The position numbers and the translations under genes are program-made. The notes under the pieces were generated by a model. The model did no database searches and had not been told where the DNA came from. It was given only the letters and a program-made list of their open reading frames with translations. From the NCBI GenBank assembly GCA_014621425.1, contig JAANBB010000156.1, forward strand, positions 1-64,000: DNA of 64,000 nt, read 5' to 3'. Positions 47,901 through 59,600 of the stretch are shown here, in pieces (the first letter of the stretch is position 1; every line of letters starts with the position of its first letter). The DNA comes from Cylindrodendrum hubeiense. Taxonomy: Eukaryota; Ascomycota; Sordariomycetes; Hypocreales; Nectriaceae.

Positions 47901-48268
47901 TCGAAATAAAGAACCGGCACATGTTAAGCAGGATTTCTTTTAAACAAAAATAAGAAGTAGCAGATTAAGAGGAGAAGGAGGATACAGTACCCCGGGCCTG
48001 GCCATCGGTAGTCTATCGCACTCGGGGAAGCACTGGACTAGGGAAAGGTCAACTGCGAAAAAGCAACTCTGGACAGGCTGGTGGTAATATTGGAATAGAC
48101 TCAACGACGATGCGGTACTCTGAGGTGAAGTAGAGAGAAACTATAAAGGTGTTTATTCTGTAACGTATGTGATAAGTAAGTACAATAGATAAGTGAGTAC
48201 AACAAAAGTCCCAACTATTAACACAGAACATAGAATAAAAACACAACAAAGAATTTAATTAAGTAATT
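47901..48268. other. Intergenic between LAG1-like gene and transposase remnant
   Basis: About 370 bp; no supported gene. Confidence 0.4.
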
Positions 48269-48540
48269 TCAGTCACTCGACTCTTCTTTAGGCATTTTAA
48301 GAACTATTTGACACGTTGTTACATTATGACCCGTCTTGCTGCATTTTCCACAGCGCCTATCCTTCGCTCGCCCCGATTCTGCTCGACTACCACTTCTCAA
48401 TAATTCAGCCATCATCGGCGCATCAACGTCTTTCTGATCAATTACATCCTTTCCCTCACCTATAGTTATCTCCCCAGCATTCCGTAGCCGGGTCTTTTTT
48501 TCTCTGCGCTGCTTACTAAGATTCTCATTTGCCTGCTGTA
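48269..48540 (-). mobile_element. C-terminal remnant of a pogo-like (Tc1-mariner) DDE transposase
   Basis: On the minus strand an open stretch reads LQQANENLSKQRREKKTRLR and ends with a zinc knuckle RRCGKCSKTGHNVTTC before TGA at 48269-48271. Fungal pogo-type transposases (DDE superfamily endonucleases) commonly end this way, with a basic stretch followed by CxxCxxxGHNxxxC. The frame stops abruptly at 48540, where unrelated sequence begins, and no DDE core or helix-turn-helix is seen. It is a truncated copy inside the cluster, between the ceramide-synthase and ketoreductase genes. It is much less AT-mutated than the block at the left edge. Confidence 0.75.
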
Positions 48541-49248
48541 GTTATCACCTCACGCCCTACCCTATACCCCATACAGAGCAACCCCCGAGCACAACTATTG
48601 CAGTACCCCACTAACTATAGTATTACACACCATAGAATTATCCAATATAACCCAATAAGATCTAAATCCTTCCCCATGGCTTAAGCGTCTATGCTAACTA
48701 TATTAGGAGTAGATCTACACTATAGTAGAGAGCTAACTCCCTTAGCTCTATTTGAGTTAACAGAGTTTTTACAGTATCACTATAGGATTCAGGGGTAAGG
48801 AGTTAACCCCACGGACCCGAGCGGACCCGGACCTGGATTACCGGCACTAACCCAAAGTCATTATCCGGCATAGCGGATGCTGCTTTTGTAGCCCCGAAGC
48901 TATTACGGAGGGGAGTTTTACTATTCTAACACGGCCACCGGGTCATGAATGCTCGCCAGGAACCGAATATTCCACTTGGTAAGACGGTCACGGGGGAAAG
49001 CGTTTTAACTCAATTGCTGCATCTGTGATATTCTGCCAGCCTCTACGACATCCTAGGTCTGCTCTACCACTTCGGTGTAAGCAAATAATCCAAGTAATTT
49101 TATTGTCTAAGACGGTCCTCGTAGTGACAGTATAAAGTCCCCAGAGTCTTCCCTGGGTAACCGGCCGTGTCACCCACATAATTGCAGTTACATTCTTCCA
49201 AATTTCTTCTCAGCTTACTACCGAACACAAAAGACCGCTATATTAACA
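48541..49248. other. Degenerate repeat and promoter of the FUM13-like gene
   Basis: From 48541 to about 48800 the sequence is AT-rich and includes TTTGAGTTAACAGAGTT at 48751, a near match to one at 62274. From 48850 it is ordinary sequence with TTATCCGGC near 48859. No gene supported. Confidence 0.5.
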
Positions 49249-50322
49249 ATGGCGGGGAACAACGGACTCGTCTTGCTCACTGGCGCCACGGGCCATGTCG
49301 GTTTTGCCGTGCTGCTCAAGGCTCTGGAATCTGGCTACAATGTCCGCGTCGTGCTTCGTGACATGAGCAAGGCGGACTCGATCCGCTGCTCGGACCCTGT
49401 GCAAAAGGCTCTGAGTTCTGTTGATGCTGCAATGCTCTCCTTCGTCTTGGTCGCCGACATTACATCGCCGGGGGCCTTCGACTCCGTAATGAAGGACGTC
49501 ACCTATGTGGTGCATGTCGCCAGTCCTATTGACCGCGGAAAGTTCAAGGACCTCCAAGCCGAACTGATTGAACCTGCCATGAAGGGGACGATGAACGTCC
49601 TAAATTCCGCACGGGCAGTGCCCTCGGTCCGCAGGGTCGTCATCACTTCGTCGACTTCGGCCATCGCCCACCACCTCTCCCCGCCGGCACCGGGTGCTTG
49701 TGTCGCACCCTCCGACCGCCTGTCGGACCGTCGGCCGGATACGGCGACGCGTGGCGGAGACGAAGCCTACAGCGCGGGAAAGGTGGCAGCACTGAACGCG
49801 ACTGACCTTTTTCTCCTTGCTGCTAACGACCTGCATTTTGACGTCATAAACATTATGCCGAGCTATGTCTTCGGCCCTAAGGGTCTCGCCACGTCCCCAA
49901 AGGATGTCATTAACGGCAGCAATGTGTTCGGCATCGGTCTCGCACTTCTCAAGGAATCGTGGACCTCCGTCCGCATCGACGCCGCTTCTTGCCACGTCGA
50001 CGACGTCGCAGAAGTCCATATACGTGCTCTAGGTTATGAGGAGAGCGGGCCACTTCCCCTGCGACCTGGGACTCATCGAGATTTTACATTGGCTGTTCCC
50101 TTCCGACCCGAGGAAGTTAGGGAGATCATTATGAAGGCATTCCCTAGCCAGTTGTGGGAAGATGAAGGAGCAGTTTTCGGTGCGAAGGGCGTGTATGAGT
50201 GGTACCACGTGGATTACGACGTGACTGCGACAGAGGCACTGTTGGGGAGGAAGCTGAAGAGCTTCGAGGAGCAGATAGCCTCCAGCGGTGCACAGGTCTT
50301 TCAGATTGCCGGGTCCTTGTAG
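49249..50322 (+). CDS. FUM13-like: NAD(P)-dependent ketoreductase, FUM13-like (357 aa)
   Basis: Single exon, extended short-chain dehydrogenase (epimerase/ketoreductase) fold. Rossmann motif VLLTGATGHVGFAV at the N-terminus, VVHVASPID, catalytic SSTSA and YSAGK (Tyr174, Lys178), then NIMPSYVFGPKG and CHVDDVAEVHIRAL. The length matches Fum13 (about 369), which reduces the C-3 ketone left by the oxoamine synthase to the alcohol. No signal or membrane segment, so cytosolic. The ATG at 49249 follows AAC in a good context (AACAATGGCGG). It converges on the FUM14-like gene with 460 bp between the stops. Nothing looks damaged. Dihydroflavonol-reductase-like enzymes share the fold, so the assignment leans on context. 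Confidence 0.82.
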   Translation: MAGNNGLVLLTGATGHVGFAVLLKALESGYNVRVVLRDMSKADSIRCSDPVQKALSSVDAAMLSFVLVADITSPGAFDSVMKDVTYVVHVASPIDRGKFKDLQAELIEPAMKGTMNVLNSARAVPSVRRVVITSSTSAIAHHLSPPAPGACVAPSDRLSDRRPDTATRGGDEAYSAGKVAALNATDLFLLAANDLHFDVINIMPSYVFGPKGLATSPKDVINGSNVFGIGLALLKESWTSVRIDAASCHVDDVAEVHIRALGYEESGPLPLRPGTHRDFTLAVPFRPEEVREIIMKAFPSQLWEDEGAVFGAKGVYEWYHVDYDVTATEALLGRKLKSFEEQIASSGAQVFQIAGSL

Positions 50323-50782
50323 GCAAGTCCTCGTAGGCAAGTTGTTGAGTAGTCAGTAGCAGCCGTCAAGATGAAGCAGTGTCCCGGACATAGTCAATTG
50401 CAGTCCAAGTATAGACTCGACGTGGGCAGACGAGCGTCAAGCTAGCTAGAAACAGACTGTTACATCTGATGAAAGGGAAGATGTGGATGAAAGCTCTTGA
50501 TTTCTCGCTAGTTGATAGTCCAAAGGTCTGTCTCGTATAGATGAATAAGTTGGACCTTCAACGGCCCCGTGGGCTCCGGATATCTCAAATATTGCTAGGG
50601 TCGTAAGCAGGGATAGGGATGCCGAAAGCATAGGTAATGACATTATTGAATGAACACTAAATGCGATACAGAGTCTTGAATGTTGATCTTATCTACCCGC
50701 CTAGCAAGAAAGCTGCGTAAATCTTGTCTACAGGGGTCGAAACACAGAGCATCATGAATCCCACGCCGCTATCTTTCGGTAA
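50323..50782. terminator. Convergent 3' intergenic region
   Basis: 460 bp between the stops of the FUM13-like and FUM14-like genes. No other feature supported. Confidence 0.4.
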
Positions 50783-52742
50783 CTATGCTAGAAAGTCACC
50801 CACACTCCTCCCGTCTGTTGTGCTCAAAGCGTCTATGAATCCCCTGAATCCTCTGAACAAGCTCACCGCCCTGTGCTGATCAAGAAGGACTGATTGGTAA
50901 AACATTGATACTTGGAAATTGTCACGTTGCTGCGTGATCGACAACAAGGCCGCCCAATGGCCCTTCATGTCATACATCTCCAGGTCTGGCCTCGGGAGTA
51001 TCTTGGTTATGTCTGTCCCGACATTTCCCGACAAACAACCATCCCTCATTCCGTGCAACTCGGACCTGAGGTTGACAAAGGACTGAACCCACTGTCGCCC
51101 GTCTGCACTAGGGAACACGCCGGGTGCGAACTTTTGTTCCCACTCGCCTGTGGTAGTGAGTTCGTCCTGGACTCGCTGTAGCAGCGCCGCCGCCGGCTCT
51201 TCGCCGCTCTGGACGGAAATCCGGAACGGTACCCCGTTCACGAGGGGCCCCATGATGCGCCTCAGGTCTGCAAACGAGTTGGAAGACCTGCCGTGGCGGC
51301 AGAGCCCAAAGGTGATGTCACAAAGCCCGGAGAGCTTTGCCAGGGCCATTGTCCACGCTGCGAGGATAACCTGCGTCGGGTTTTTGGTGGCGCCGCTGTT
51401 TGTCTTGCCGCGGGCGAGGAGGACAGGGATCGTGTCCATTACAGCACCGTCGAACTCGCCGTCGACCACAGCCTGTTCGAGTGGATAGATGTTGGCCATG
51501 TTTGCGCCGCGAAGATAGTCGTCCCAGGACCGGGAGGGGTCTTCGTCGAGGGCCGTGGTATGGAGATGCGTGACAAAGTCTCCAAACCAGGGGCGTTCGA
51601 TGTTCTCTGTGCGCGCGTAGTCGGAAGGCGATTTTAGGATCTGCAGTATCTCTTTGCCTATAAGGAAACGCGAGAAGGCGTCGCAGTGAGTGTGGTGCAT
51701 GCAGATCGCAAAGAAGCTTCGTCCTTCATGGGTAGCGTCTCCGAGGATAAGAGCGTATTGCACCGCTGATGTGCCCAGCTGAAATTTCTGGGCCATGATA
51801 CCTTCGAGGTAGGGTTTCAATTCGGAAGGGTAGGACCACGATGTTGTGCTCTTGGAAAGCAGGACCTGGGCGAACTCTTGCTCGCCCAAGTCGACGATGG
51901 TAGTGCGAAAGATGGGATTCTTGGTTTCTAGGAGTCGAGTGAGGTGTCTCAACCCCCGCTTCAGATCCGGACCTTCCACCTCGAAGACATAGTTTATGAG
52001 GCTAATGTCGCCCCGCAGTCCTAGCTGTAGGAAGAAGTCTGGTGACGCGAGGATCGTTAGCGAAAGCATTTGTCTGTTAGATTCTGGAGGTCGCCTTTCC
52101 AGATATGCATAATTCGTCATGTATATGCGGCCAGGATAGGCTTACCTTGGACAGAACTGATCGGTGCCGTCCGCAAGACGTCACGCGTGTCAATGTGTGT
52201 TTTCTCTAGAGCTAAATCAAGAGGATGGGTGCCAAGTCTGCTGCTGTCCCCTGCGGCCTTTGTTGTCACGGGTGACGGCCTTTGCCTACCACCCTCGTTT
52301 CCATTGACACCATTAGTATAATTTGGAGACCCATTGATGTTCTTCCATAAACTGTTGATGGTTCCGGCTACAGGGCGCTCAAATCATCTTCATTAGCGAC
52401 GTCCAGCCACAAAGGGGAGACGGAGGATTGTTTTCGCGTGGACTCCTTACTCCTCAGGAAAGTTCCCAGGTCAATGTCGGCAGCATACGACGCAACTTCA
52501 CCAAGAAACTGGATGGCTTTTACCTATGGTTAAGTGAGCAGATGCGCTAGTCTTTGGGATGCCTTCTGAATTACCGAGTCCCCTCCCACTTCAACAATCG
52601 GCTAGTTAGCTTACTTCAGCTGCGGCGAGGTTGGATATCAAGAGTACGTACAGTCTATAAAATTGTCATTGTCACCAATCTCGCTGGGCCCAATACCAAG
52701 GACATCTGCCCATGTTTGCCGTAGTGTCTCCATTGATGCCAT
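50783..52742 (-). CDS. FUM14-like: PCP-condensation didomain protein, FUM14-like (566 aa)
   Basis: A stand-alone NRPS-type protein. Exons: 52652-52742, 52575-52588 (14 bases), 52451-52523, 52146-52367, 50783-52083; the frame is kept throughout. The N-terminal carrier domain has GDNDNFID-LGGDS-VKAIQFLGEVA, with the phosphopantetheine serine at 35, encoded in the 14-base exon. A spacer rich in Asn/Gly follows. The condensation domain runs from APISSVQ with the active-site HHTHCDA (His264, Asp268), then VILAAWTMALAKLSGLCDITFG. No adenylation domain is present. This PCP-C layout is characteristic of Fum14, which forms the esters between the backbone hydroxyls and tricarballylic acid. An apparent stop near 52370 lies inside an intron (52368-52450). 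It is divergent from the polyketide synthase. Confidence 0.87.
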
Positions 52743-53628
52743 CGGATTAATCAGTGTTGAAAGTCTAGTAAGATGATAGGATTAAAAGACAAAAATGGTG
52801 CCTCCTAACATTTCAACTGTGCAAGCTTCTATAATATGGGGCTGTAATTAAACGTTCTGTGGTATGTATGTGTGCCAGGACATTGCTAAAAGTAAGGTTA
52901 TGGGGAACAGGACTTGCCGATCTTTCCGTCGGATATACTTTACGGAGGTGTGGCTCGGAACGGCTATACGGCGGCAAGACTTGGACGCATCTCAGTTCGG
53001 TAACGAAGCCCACTAGGAGGCTACACGGATACCCGAGTGAGCAATTGAACAGGGGATAATCTAACGACTTCCAACCGGAGCAGCCAGCCGTGCATTCTCG
53101 GTTACTCAGGTCTGGTCACAGCGGAACCAAAGGCGGAAGTGCGACCCTTGTGTTGTGTCTGGATGCCGGATAACAGCTGCCATTGCTGTTCCCATCGAGA
53201 CCCCGCCTCATACTCCAAGTTGCGAAGACTCTGGAAGAGTGTGGATTGGTTCCTTAGCCTGTCCAACTCTGGTCGTCTGGAAGCCTGGCCTTCCGACGTA
53301 TCGGGGGAGTGCGTGTCAGCAAGATGACAGGATCTCATCAAGGTTCGAGATGCATTTCCGGCCAGACACTATTGGATACTGGGTAGCTGGCTAACCATCC
53401 AAACCGGTATTGTCCATTTCCGTCACAAAGGCCTTGAATGTTACCACTACGTGGGTCATCGTGCCGTTCCATGGCTCCCCCAGCTGAATATTAAATATAT
53501 ATATAAAAGTAGCAACAGACCAGCTCGAATGCGGCAGAACTCATATCAGACCATATGCGACGACAGTGAAACACTTGCCCTACAACACTCATCCCAAGTT
53601 GCTGCGCTACCCCTCCTAAATCTCGAAG
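52743..53628. promoter_or_regulatory. Divergent promoter between FUM14-like and polyketide synthase genes
   Basis: 886 bp. It contains TCGGATA at 52929-52935 (the complement of TATCCGA) and, near the synthase, a long TATA-like run (TATATATATAAA at about 53496-53507), some 120 bp before the ATG. Confidence 0.55.
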
Positions 53629-56600
53629 ATGTTGATCTCCGAAACCCCCAACGGTGTCTCTGCGAGGCCTGCAGCCCCTGCCTCTGACGCGAACGGCAAT
53701 GGGGCACCCAACACCCTCTGCAATGGCCAAAACTCTCCTCTGCCTATCGCCATTGTTGGCATGGGCATGAGGCTGCCTGGGGCTATCCACACCGCGGACG
53801 ATCTCTGGAAGACGCTTGCAGAGAAACGCTCGACTCGATGCGAGATTCCGGCAACCCGATTTTCTGTCGATGGTTTCCACAGTCCTTCCAGCAAACCCGG
53901 CTCTGTTGCTATGCGCCACGGACACTTCCTAGCCGACTCGGATGATCTCCGTCATCTGGACACGTCTTTCTTTTCCATGGGCATTACGGAAGTAAACGAC
54001 ATCGACCCGCAGCAGAGAATGCTGCTAGAAGTGGTATACGAGTGTATGCAGTCGTCTGGCCAGGTCAATTGGCAGGGTGGCAACATTGGCTGCTATGTTG
54101 GCGTCTGGGGAGAGGTAGGCTAAATTGGCCTGTAATGTGCCAGCGGTTCCTTTTTAACCACAAAGACTGACAGATGTTCCAATCAGGACTGGATTGACCT
54201 CCACGCAAAGGATACGTACGACTACGGCACATATCGAGTGTCTGGTGGCCATGACTTCGCCATCTCGAACCGCATCAGCTACGAGTATGATCTGAGGGGC
54301 CCATCGTTTACCATCAAGGCCGGCTGTTCATCCTCCCTGATTGCTCTCCATGAAGCGGTGCGAGCCCTCAGGGCCGGCGACTGCGACGGCGCCATCGTTG
54401 CAGGCACCAACCTTGTATTCTCGCCGACCATGTCGATGGCTATGACCGAACAAGGCGTCCTGTCACCGGATGCCTCCTGTAAGACCTTCGACGCCGCTGC
54501 CAACGGCTACGCTCGAGGTGAAGCCATCAATGCCATCTTTCTTAAACCGGTAAGCGCCGCCCTCAAAGATAGGGACCCCGTCCGCGCTGTTGTCAGGGGT
54601 ACCTCTACCAACTCAGATGGCAAAACACCAGGCATGTCAATGCCCAGCTCCGAGAGTCATGAAGCCCTCATACGTAGGGCGTATGAGGAAGCCGGCCTGG
54701 ACCCTATCGAGACAGTCTTTATCGAGGCCCATGGAACTGGGACGCCTGTAGGAGATCCGCTTGAGGCAACAGCTATTGCACGCGTATTCGGTGGCAGAAA
54801 GGACCGTTCGTGTTATATTGGAAGCGTCAAGCCCAACCTCGGCCATAGCGAAGGCGCCTCTGGAGTGTCCTCCGTTATGAAAGCTGTGCTGGCCCTAGAG
54901 CACCGGGAGATCCCTCCTAATATTAACTTCTCGACCCCGAACCCCAAAATCCCGTTCGAGGAGGCGAATATGCGCGTCCCTCGGGATCTCCTCCCCTGGC
55001 CTAAGAATCAGCCCCTCAGGGTCAGCGTCAACTCGTTCGGCATTGGAGGAGCAAACGCTCATTGCATCCTCGAGAGCCTAGAGCAGTACCTCAGCAATGG
55101 TGCCGTCCTAGATTATGTCCGAACTCCGCTCCCGGACTGTGATGGAACAAGGAACCACGACAATGGCACGAATTTGCAGAATTGTGTCAACAGTACGAAC
55201 GGTACGAGCGGCATCCAGGTTACCAACGGGACCATGAAGCCCCTTCCGAGCGACTCGTTCCAGGTACATGCACCCAGCGATACCAATGGCAATATCCGTC
55301 ATCCAAGAAAGGCCCTGTACGTCCTCTCCGCTGCCAACGCGGTATCCCTGAGGCAGAACGTAGTGGCATATGAAAAATACCACCAAGACCATCCGGGGAA
55401 AGCCTCAGATATCTCCTACACTCTGTGCAACCGAAGGGAGCACCTGGCAAACCGCGCATTCAGTGTTGCCTCTACACAACCCTCAGAGGGCGCAACCCCA
55501 CCTGCCCTCGAGTTCTCCCCGTTGGCCAAGGCAACCAACACCACACCTGGAGTTAATATGATGTTTACTGGCCAGGGTGCCCAATGGGCTGGAATGGCCA
55601 AGCAGCTTATGGAGGATTACGCCCCATTCCGCAACACTATTGCCGGCCTTGGACGGACCCTATCCCGGCTTGAACACCCGCCGGCCTGGGACCTTGCGGA
55701 GGAGCTCAGCAAACCGGAAGGACTAAGCAACGTGGGCCGCCCAGAGTTCTCCCAGCCACTCGTCTGCGCTGTTCAGGTAGCTTTGGTAGACCTGCTGAAG
55801 ACCTGGGGGGTTGTCCCAGCTGCGGTGGTCGGTCACTCGAGCGGCGAGATGGCTGCCGCATACGCAGCTGGGGCAATTACCGCCGCTGAGGCTATAACTA
55901 TTGCGTACTACCGTGGGTTCGTAAACAAGAGCTATATGCGTTCTGGCGGGATGGCAGCCATTGGCCTTAGCCCCCAGCAGGTCCGCCCACACCTGGCCAA
56001 AGGAGTGGTTATTGCGTGCGAGAATAGCCCTGAGAGCGTAACACTCTCGGGAGACAAGCATGTTCTCCAGCAAGTGTGCAGCAAGATTCGCCAGGAAGAG
56101 CCAGATTGCCTCGTCAGCCAACTGAAGGTTGAGGTGGCATATCACTCCCGTAAGTCCGGCGTGTTTTGGTCAAGTCATCCCCACCATCTCGTACATGATG
56201 GAGATCTAACATGAGAACCCCGTTCTAGATCACATGCGGGACCTCGGAGGTTCCTTCGAATCCCTGCTAGAGGCCAAACTTCGCAGCAAGGCCCCAGTCG
56301 TTCCCTTTTTCTCCAGTGTTAGGGTCAAGCAGCTTCAGGAGCCGGGATGCCTCGACGCTGCGTACTGGCGCGAAAATCTCGAAAGCCCCGTACGCTTCAC
56401 CGGAGCCGTAAAGCTTTTGCTCGATGCGCAGCCATCCTCTTCCAAGCAGGTCTTTGTCGAGATCGGCCCGCATAGTGCCTTGGCAGGACCGTTGCGCCAG
56501 ATCTTCAAGGCTCACGGTAAGGGCCAGCAAACATATGCATCGGCCATGATACGCGGGCAAGACTGCGTCGACTCAGCGCTTAAGCTGGCCGGAGAGCTGT

Positions 56601-59600
56601 TCCTACTTGGGGCGTCGATAGACTTGTCCCGCATTGCTCCTGCGGGAAACGTGGTAACCAACTTGCCGCCGTACTCGTGGAACCACGACAAGGAGTTCTG
56701 GGCCGAGAGCTGGGTGACTAGAGACTGGAGGCTGCGGAAGTTTCCCCATCACGAGCTGCTGGGGTCGAGGACTCTGGAGAGCGGCAGTCTGCAGCCCGAG
56801 TGGCGCAACGTGATCCGGCTCCAGGACGTCCACTGGCTTCGCGACCATCAGGTTCTCAAAGACGTTGTCTTTCCGTGCGCTGGGTACGTTGCCATGGCCG
56901 TCGAGGCTGTCCGTCAGGCGGCGGGGGCCCCTGAAGATGAAGGCTTCACACTCAGACACGTCGCCATCCACGCCGGCTTGGTGGTCCCGGAAACCAAACC
57001 GGTCCAAATTCTGACCAGTCTACGGCCTGTGCGACTGACCAACACGCTCAGCTCGGCTTGGTGGGAGTTCAGCATTGTGTCCTACAACGGCACTACGTGG
57101 ATTAAGCATTGCGACGGCCAGGCAAGGCCAGGGCGCCATTCGCATCAGACCAAGGCGGTGCTGTCCCCGCAGGGCGCATCCGGAGATGCCACCGGCCACG
57201 AGTATTCCCGTCTCGTGGAGAACTTGTACCCCGAGCTTCAGAGACTTGGACTGAACTATGGACCTTGCTTCCGTGGCCTTGACAATGTGGCCTGCCAGAC
57301 CAAGGACAGAAAGGCCGCTGCAACGCTGCGCGAGACGAGTATATCTGAGTCGACGTACGCGATACACCCCACTACCATCGACCACTGTCTTCAGCTATTC
57401 CTCCCGGCCAGCTGCGGCGGCGTCTTTTACCGCGCTGAGAAGCTGTGCGTGCCGACAGCCGTGGGAGAGTTGTACCTTGCGGGAGGCAGATCTAGGGATT
57501 GCGACGGCGCTCTCGTCAAGGCCTCGGCCATCACAAGCTCCGGAGGCGCCATCTCCGGGACCGCGACGGTTGTCTGTAAGGACGATGGCGCTACGCTGCT
57601 CTCGCTGGAGGGCGGCAAGTTCTCTCCGCTGGAGACGGACCTTGGAGGCGAGGACGACTCAGACCTGGTCGCAGGCGGCCGCCTCGAATGGAAGCCCGAC
57701 CTGGACCTCGCGGAACCGGCCAGCCTGGTCCGCCCGAGTCCCTCCTCCCTGCATGACGGGCCTGAGCTTGACCTGGTCGAGCGCTTGACGCTACTTGCCA
57801 TGCTGGAGATCCAAGAGCGCACTGCTGATATCGTCACGCCGGCGGATGGGGCCCTCGAGCACATACACAGATTCCGGGCCTGGATTGCGGCCCAGATTTC
57901 GCAGGCGGAAAAGGGGACATATCACGGACTTGCGCCGGCCGCCAGAGAGACGACGTCCCTCGAACGCGACGTGCAGATTACACTCATGGCTGAACTGCGT
58001 CACCAGGTCTTACAGTCGGGGGCTGCGAGCGCCGCCATCCTCATAGGCCGCATCATCGACCGGTGCGAGGACATCGTGCAGGGGCGGATCGACGGTATCG
58101 AGGTGCTTCAAGCCGAGGGTGGCCTGACAAACTACTACAACTACGTCGAGTCACGTACCGACTCGGTCGACTTCTTCACCACCGCCGGCCACACACGACC
58201 GACGCTTCGCGTCCTCGAGATCGGCGCCGGCACCGGTGGCGGCACTGAAGTGGTGCTCCGGGGTCTGACCAACGGCGGCGGCGCCGAGCGCTTGTATTCG
58301 ACCTACGTCTATACGGACATCTCAGCCGGCTTCTTTGTGGCTGCTCGCGAACGCTTCAAGGAATACCGCGGCGTGGATTACAAGGTCCTGGACATTACCA
58401 AAGACCCCGTTCAGCAGGGCTTTGAGGAGGCGTCGTTTGACCTCATCATCGCCGGCAATGTCATCCACGCGACGCCGTCCCTCCATGAGACTCTGACAAA
58501 CGTCCGCAGGCTGCTCGCCCCTGACGGTTATCTATTCCTTCAGGAGCTTTCCCCCAAGATGCGAATGGTCAACTTGTAAGCCGGATCCCTTCCCCGCCCT
58601 TGCCCACCCGCACACAACCCGTACAGTCGCTAACGCAGGAATCGCTTATAGGATAATGGGCATCTTGCCCGGATGGTGGCTTGGAGCAGCAGAGGGCCGG
58701 ACCAACGAACCATACCTCGCGCCTCGGCAGTGGGACAACGTCCTCAAGGAGGCAGGGTTTTCCGGCGTCAAATCGGCTATATACGACGCGCCGTACCCTT
58801 ACCACCTCAATGCAAACATCATCTCACAGCCTGCCGCTTGCCCAAGCGCACACCGTCCTCGTATCACCCTGTTGCATCGTCCCGGTGAAGAGGCCTCTCC
58901 CATTGCTGCGCGGATGCGCTCTGTTCTTAACGACGGCGGCTTCCATGCTGACTTTGCCAGCCTGCAGCAGCATCAGCAGGTCGCCTCCGGCGGCCACGAC
59001 ATCATCGTCTCGTTGCTTGAGCTTGAGACGCCCTTTTTTGAAAGCATATCAGGGTCCGATCTAATAGCCTTCCAACGCATGGTTTCCGGCTTAGGCAGCA
59101 CCCAGATGCTTTGGATCGCCCGTCCGGCCCAGGAAGGCGTCGGTGCCTCCGATAGCCCTGGCTTTGGCCTATCGTTGGGGCTTGCCCGCACGCTGCGCTC
59201 GGAGCAATCCGTCGCCATAACGACGTTGGAAATAGACTGCTTCAACAGCACAGCGTTCGCTGCCGTTGTTAGTGTCCTAAAGAAGCTCCTGCCTGTGAAG
59301 GCTGACGCGGGCACTTCCTCCACGATTGCGTCGGCCCTGGATCCAGATCGTGAGTTTGTGCTCCAACATGGCGTTGTCAAGGTTGCCAGGTACCACCCGG
59401 TGTCTTTGTCGCAACAGATGGCGGCGGCGTCGCCCGAGCCCCAGGCCGTGACGCTCGAGATTCGTCGTACGGGCCTACTACAGACTCTGGGATGGGTGCC
59501 ATGGCCGACGCGGAAGCCAGCACATGACGAGATCGTGGTCGAGCCGAGGTGCGCAGGGTTGAATTTCAGGGTAAGTGACCGTTATTTTATTTCTTGGGAT

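Noticed and set aside
52360..52380. In-frame stop suggesting a broken FUM14-like gene
   Set aside because: An intron from a GTAAGG donor at 52450 to a TGTAG acceptor at 52368 removes it and restores the frame exactly.
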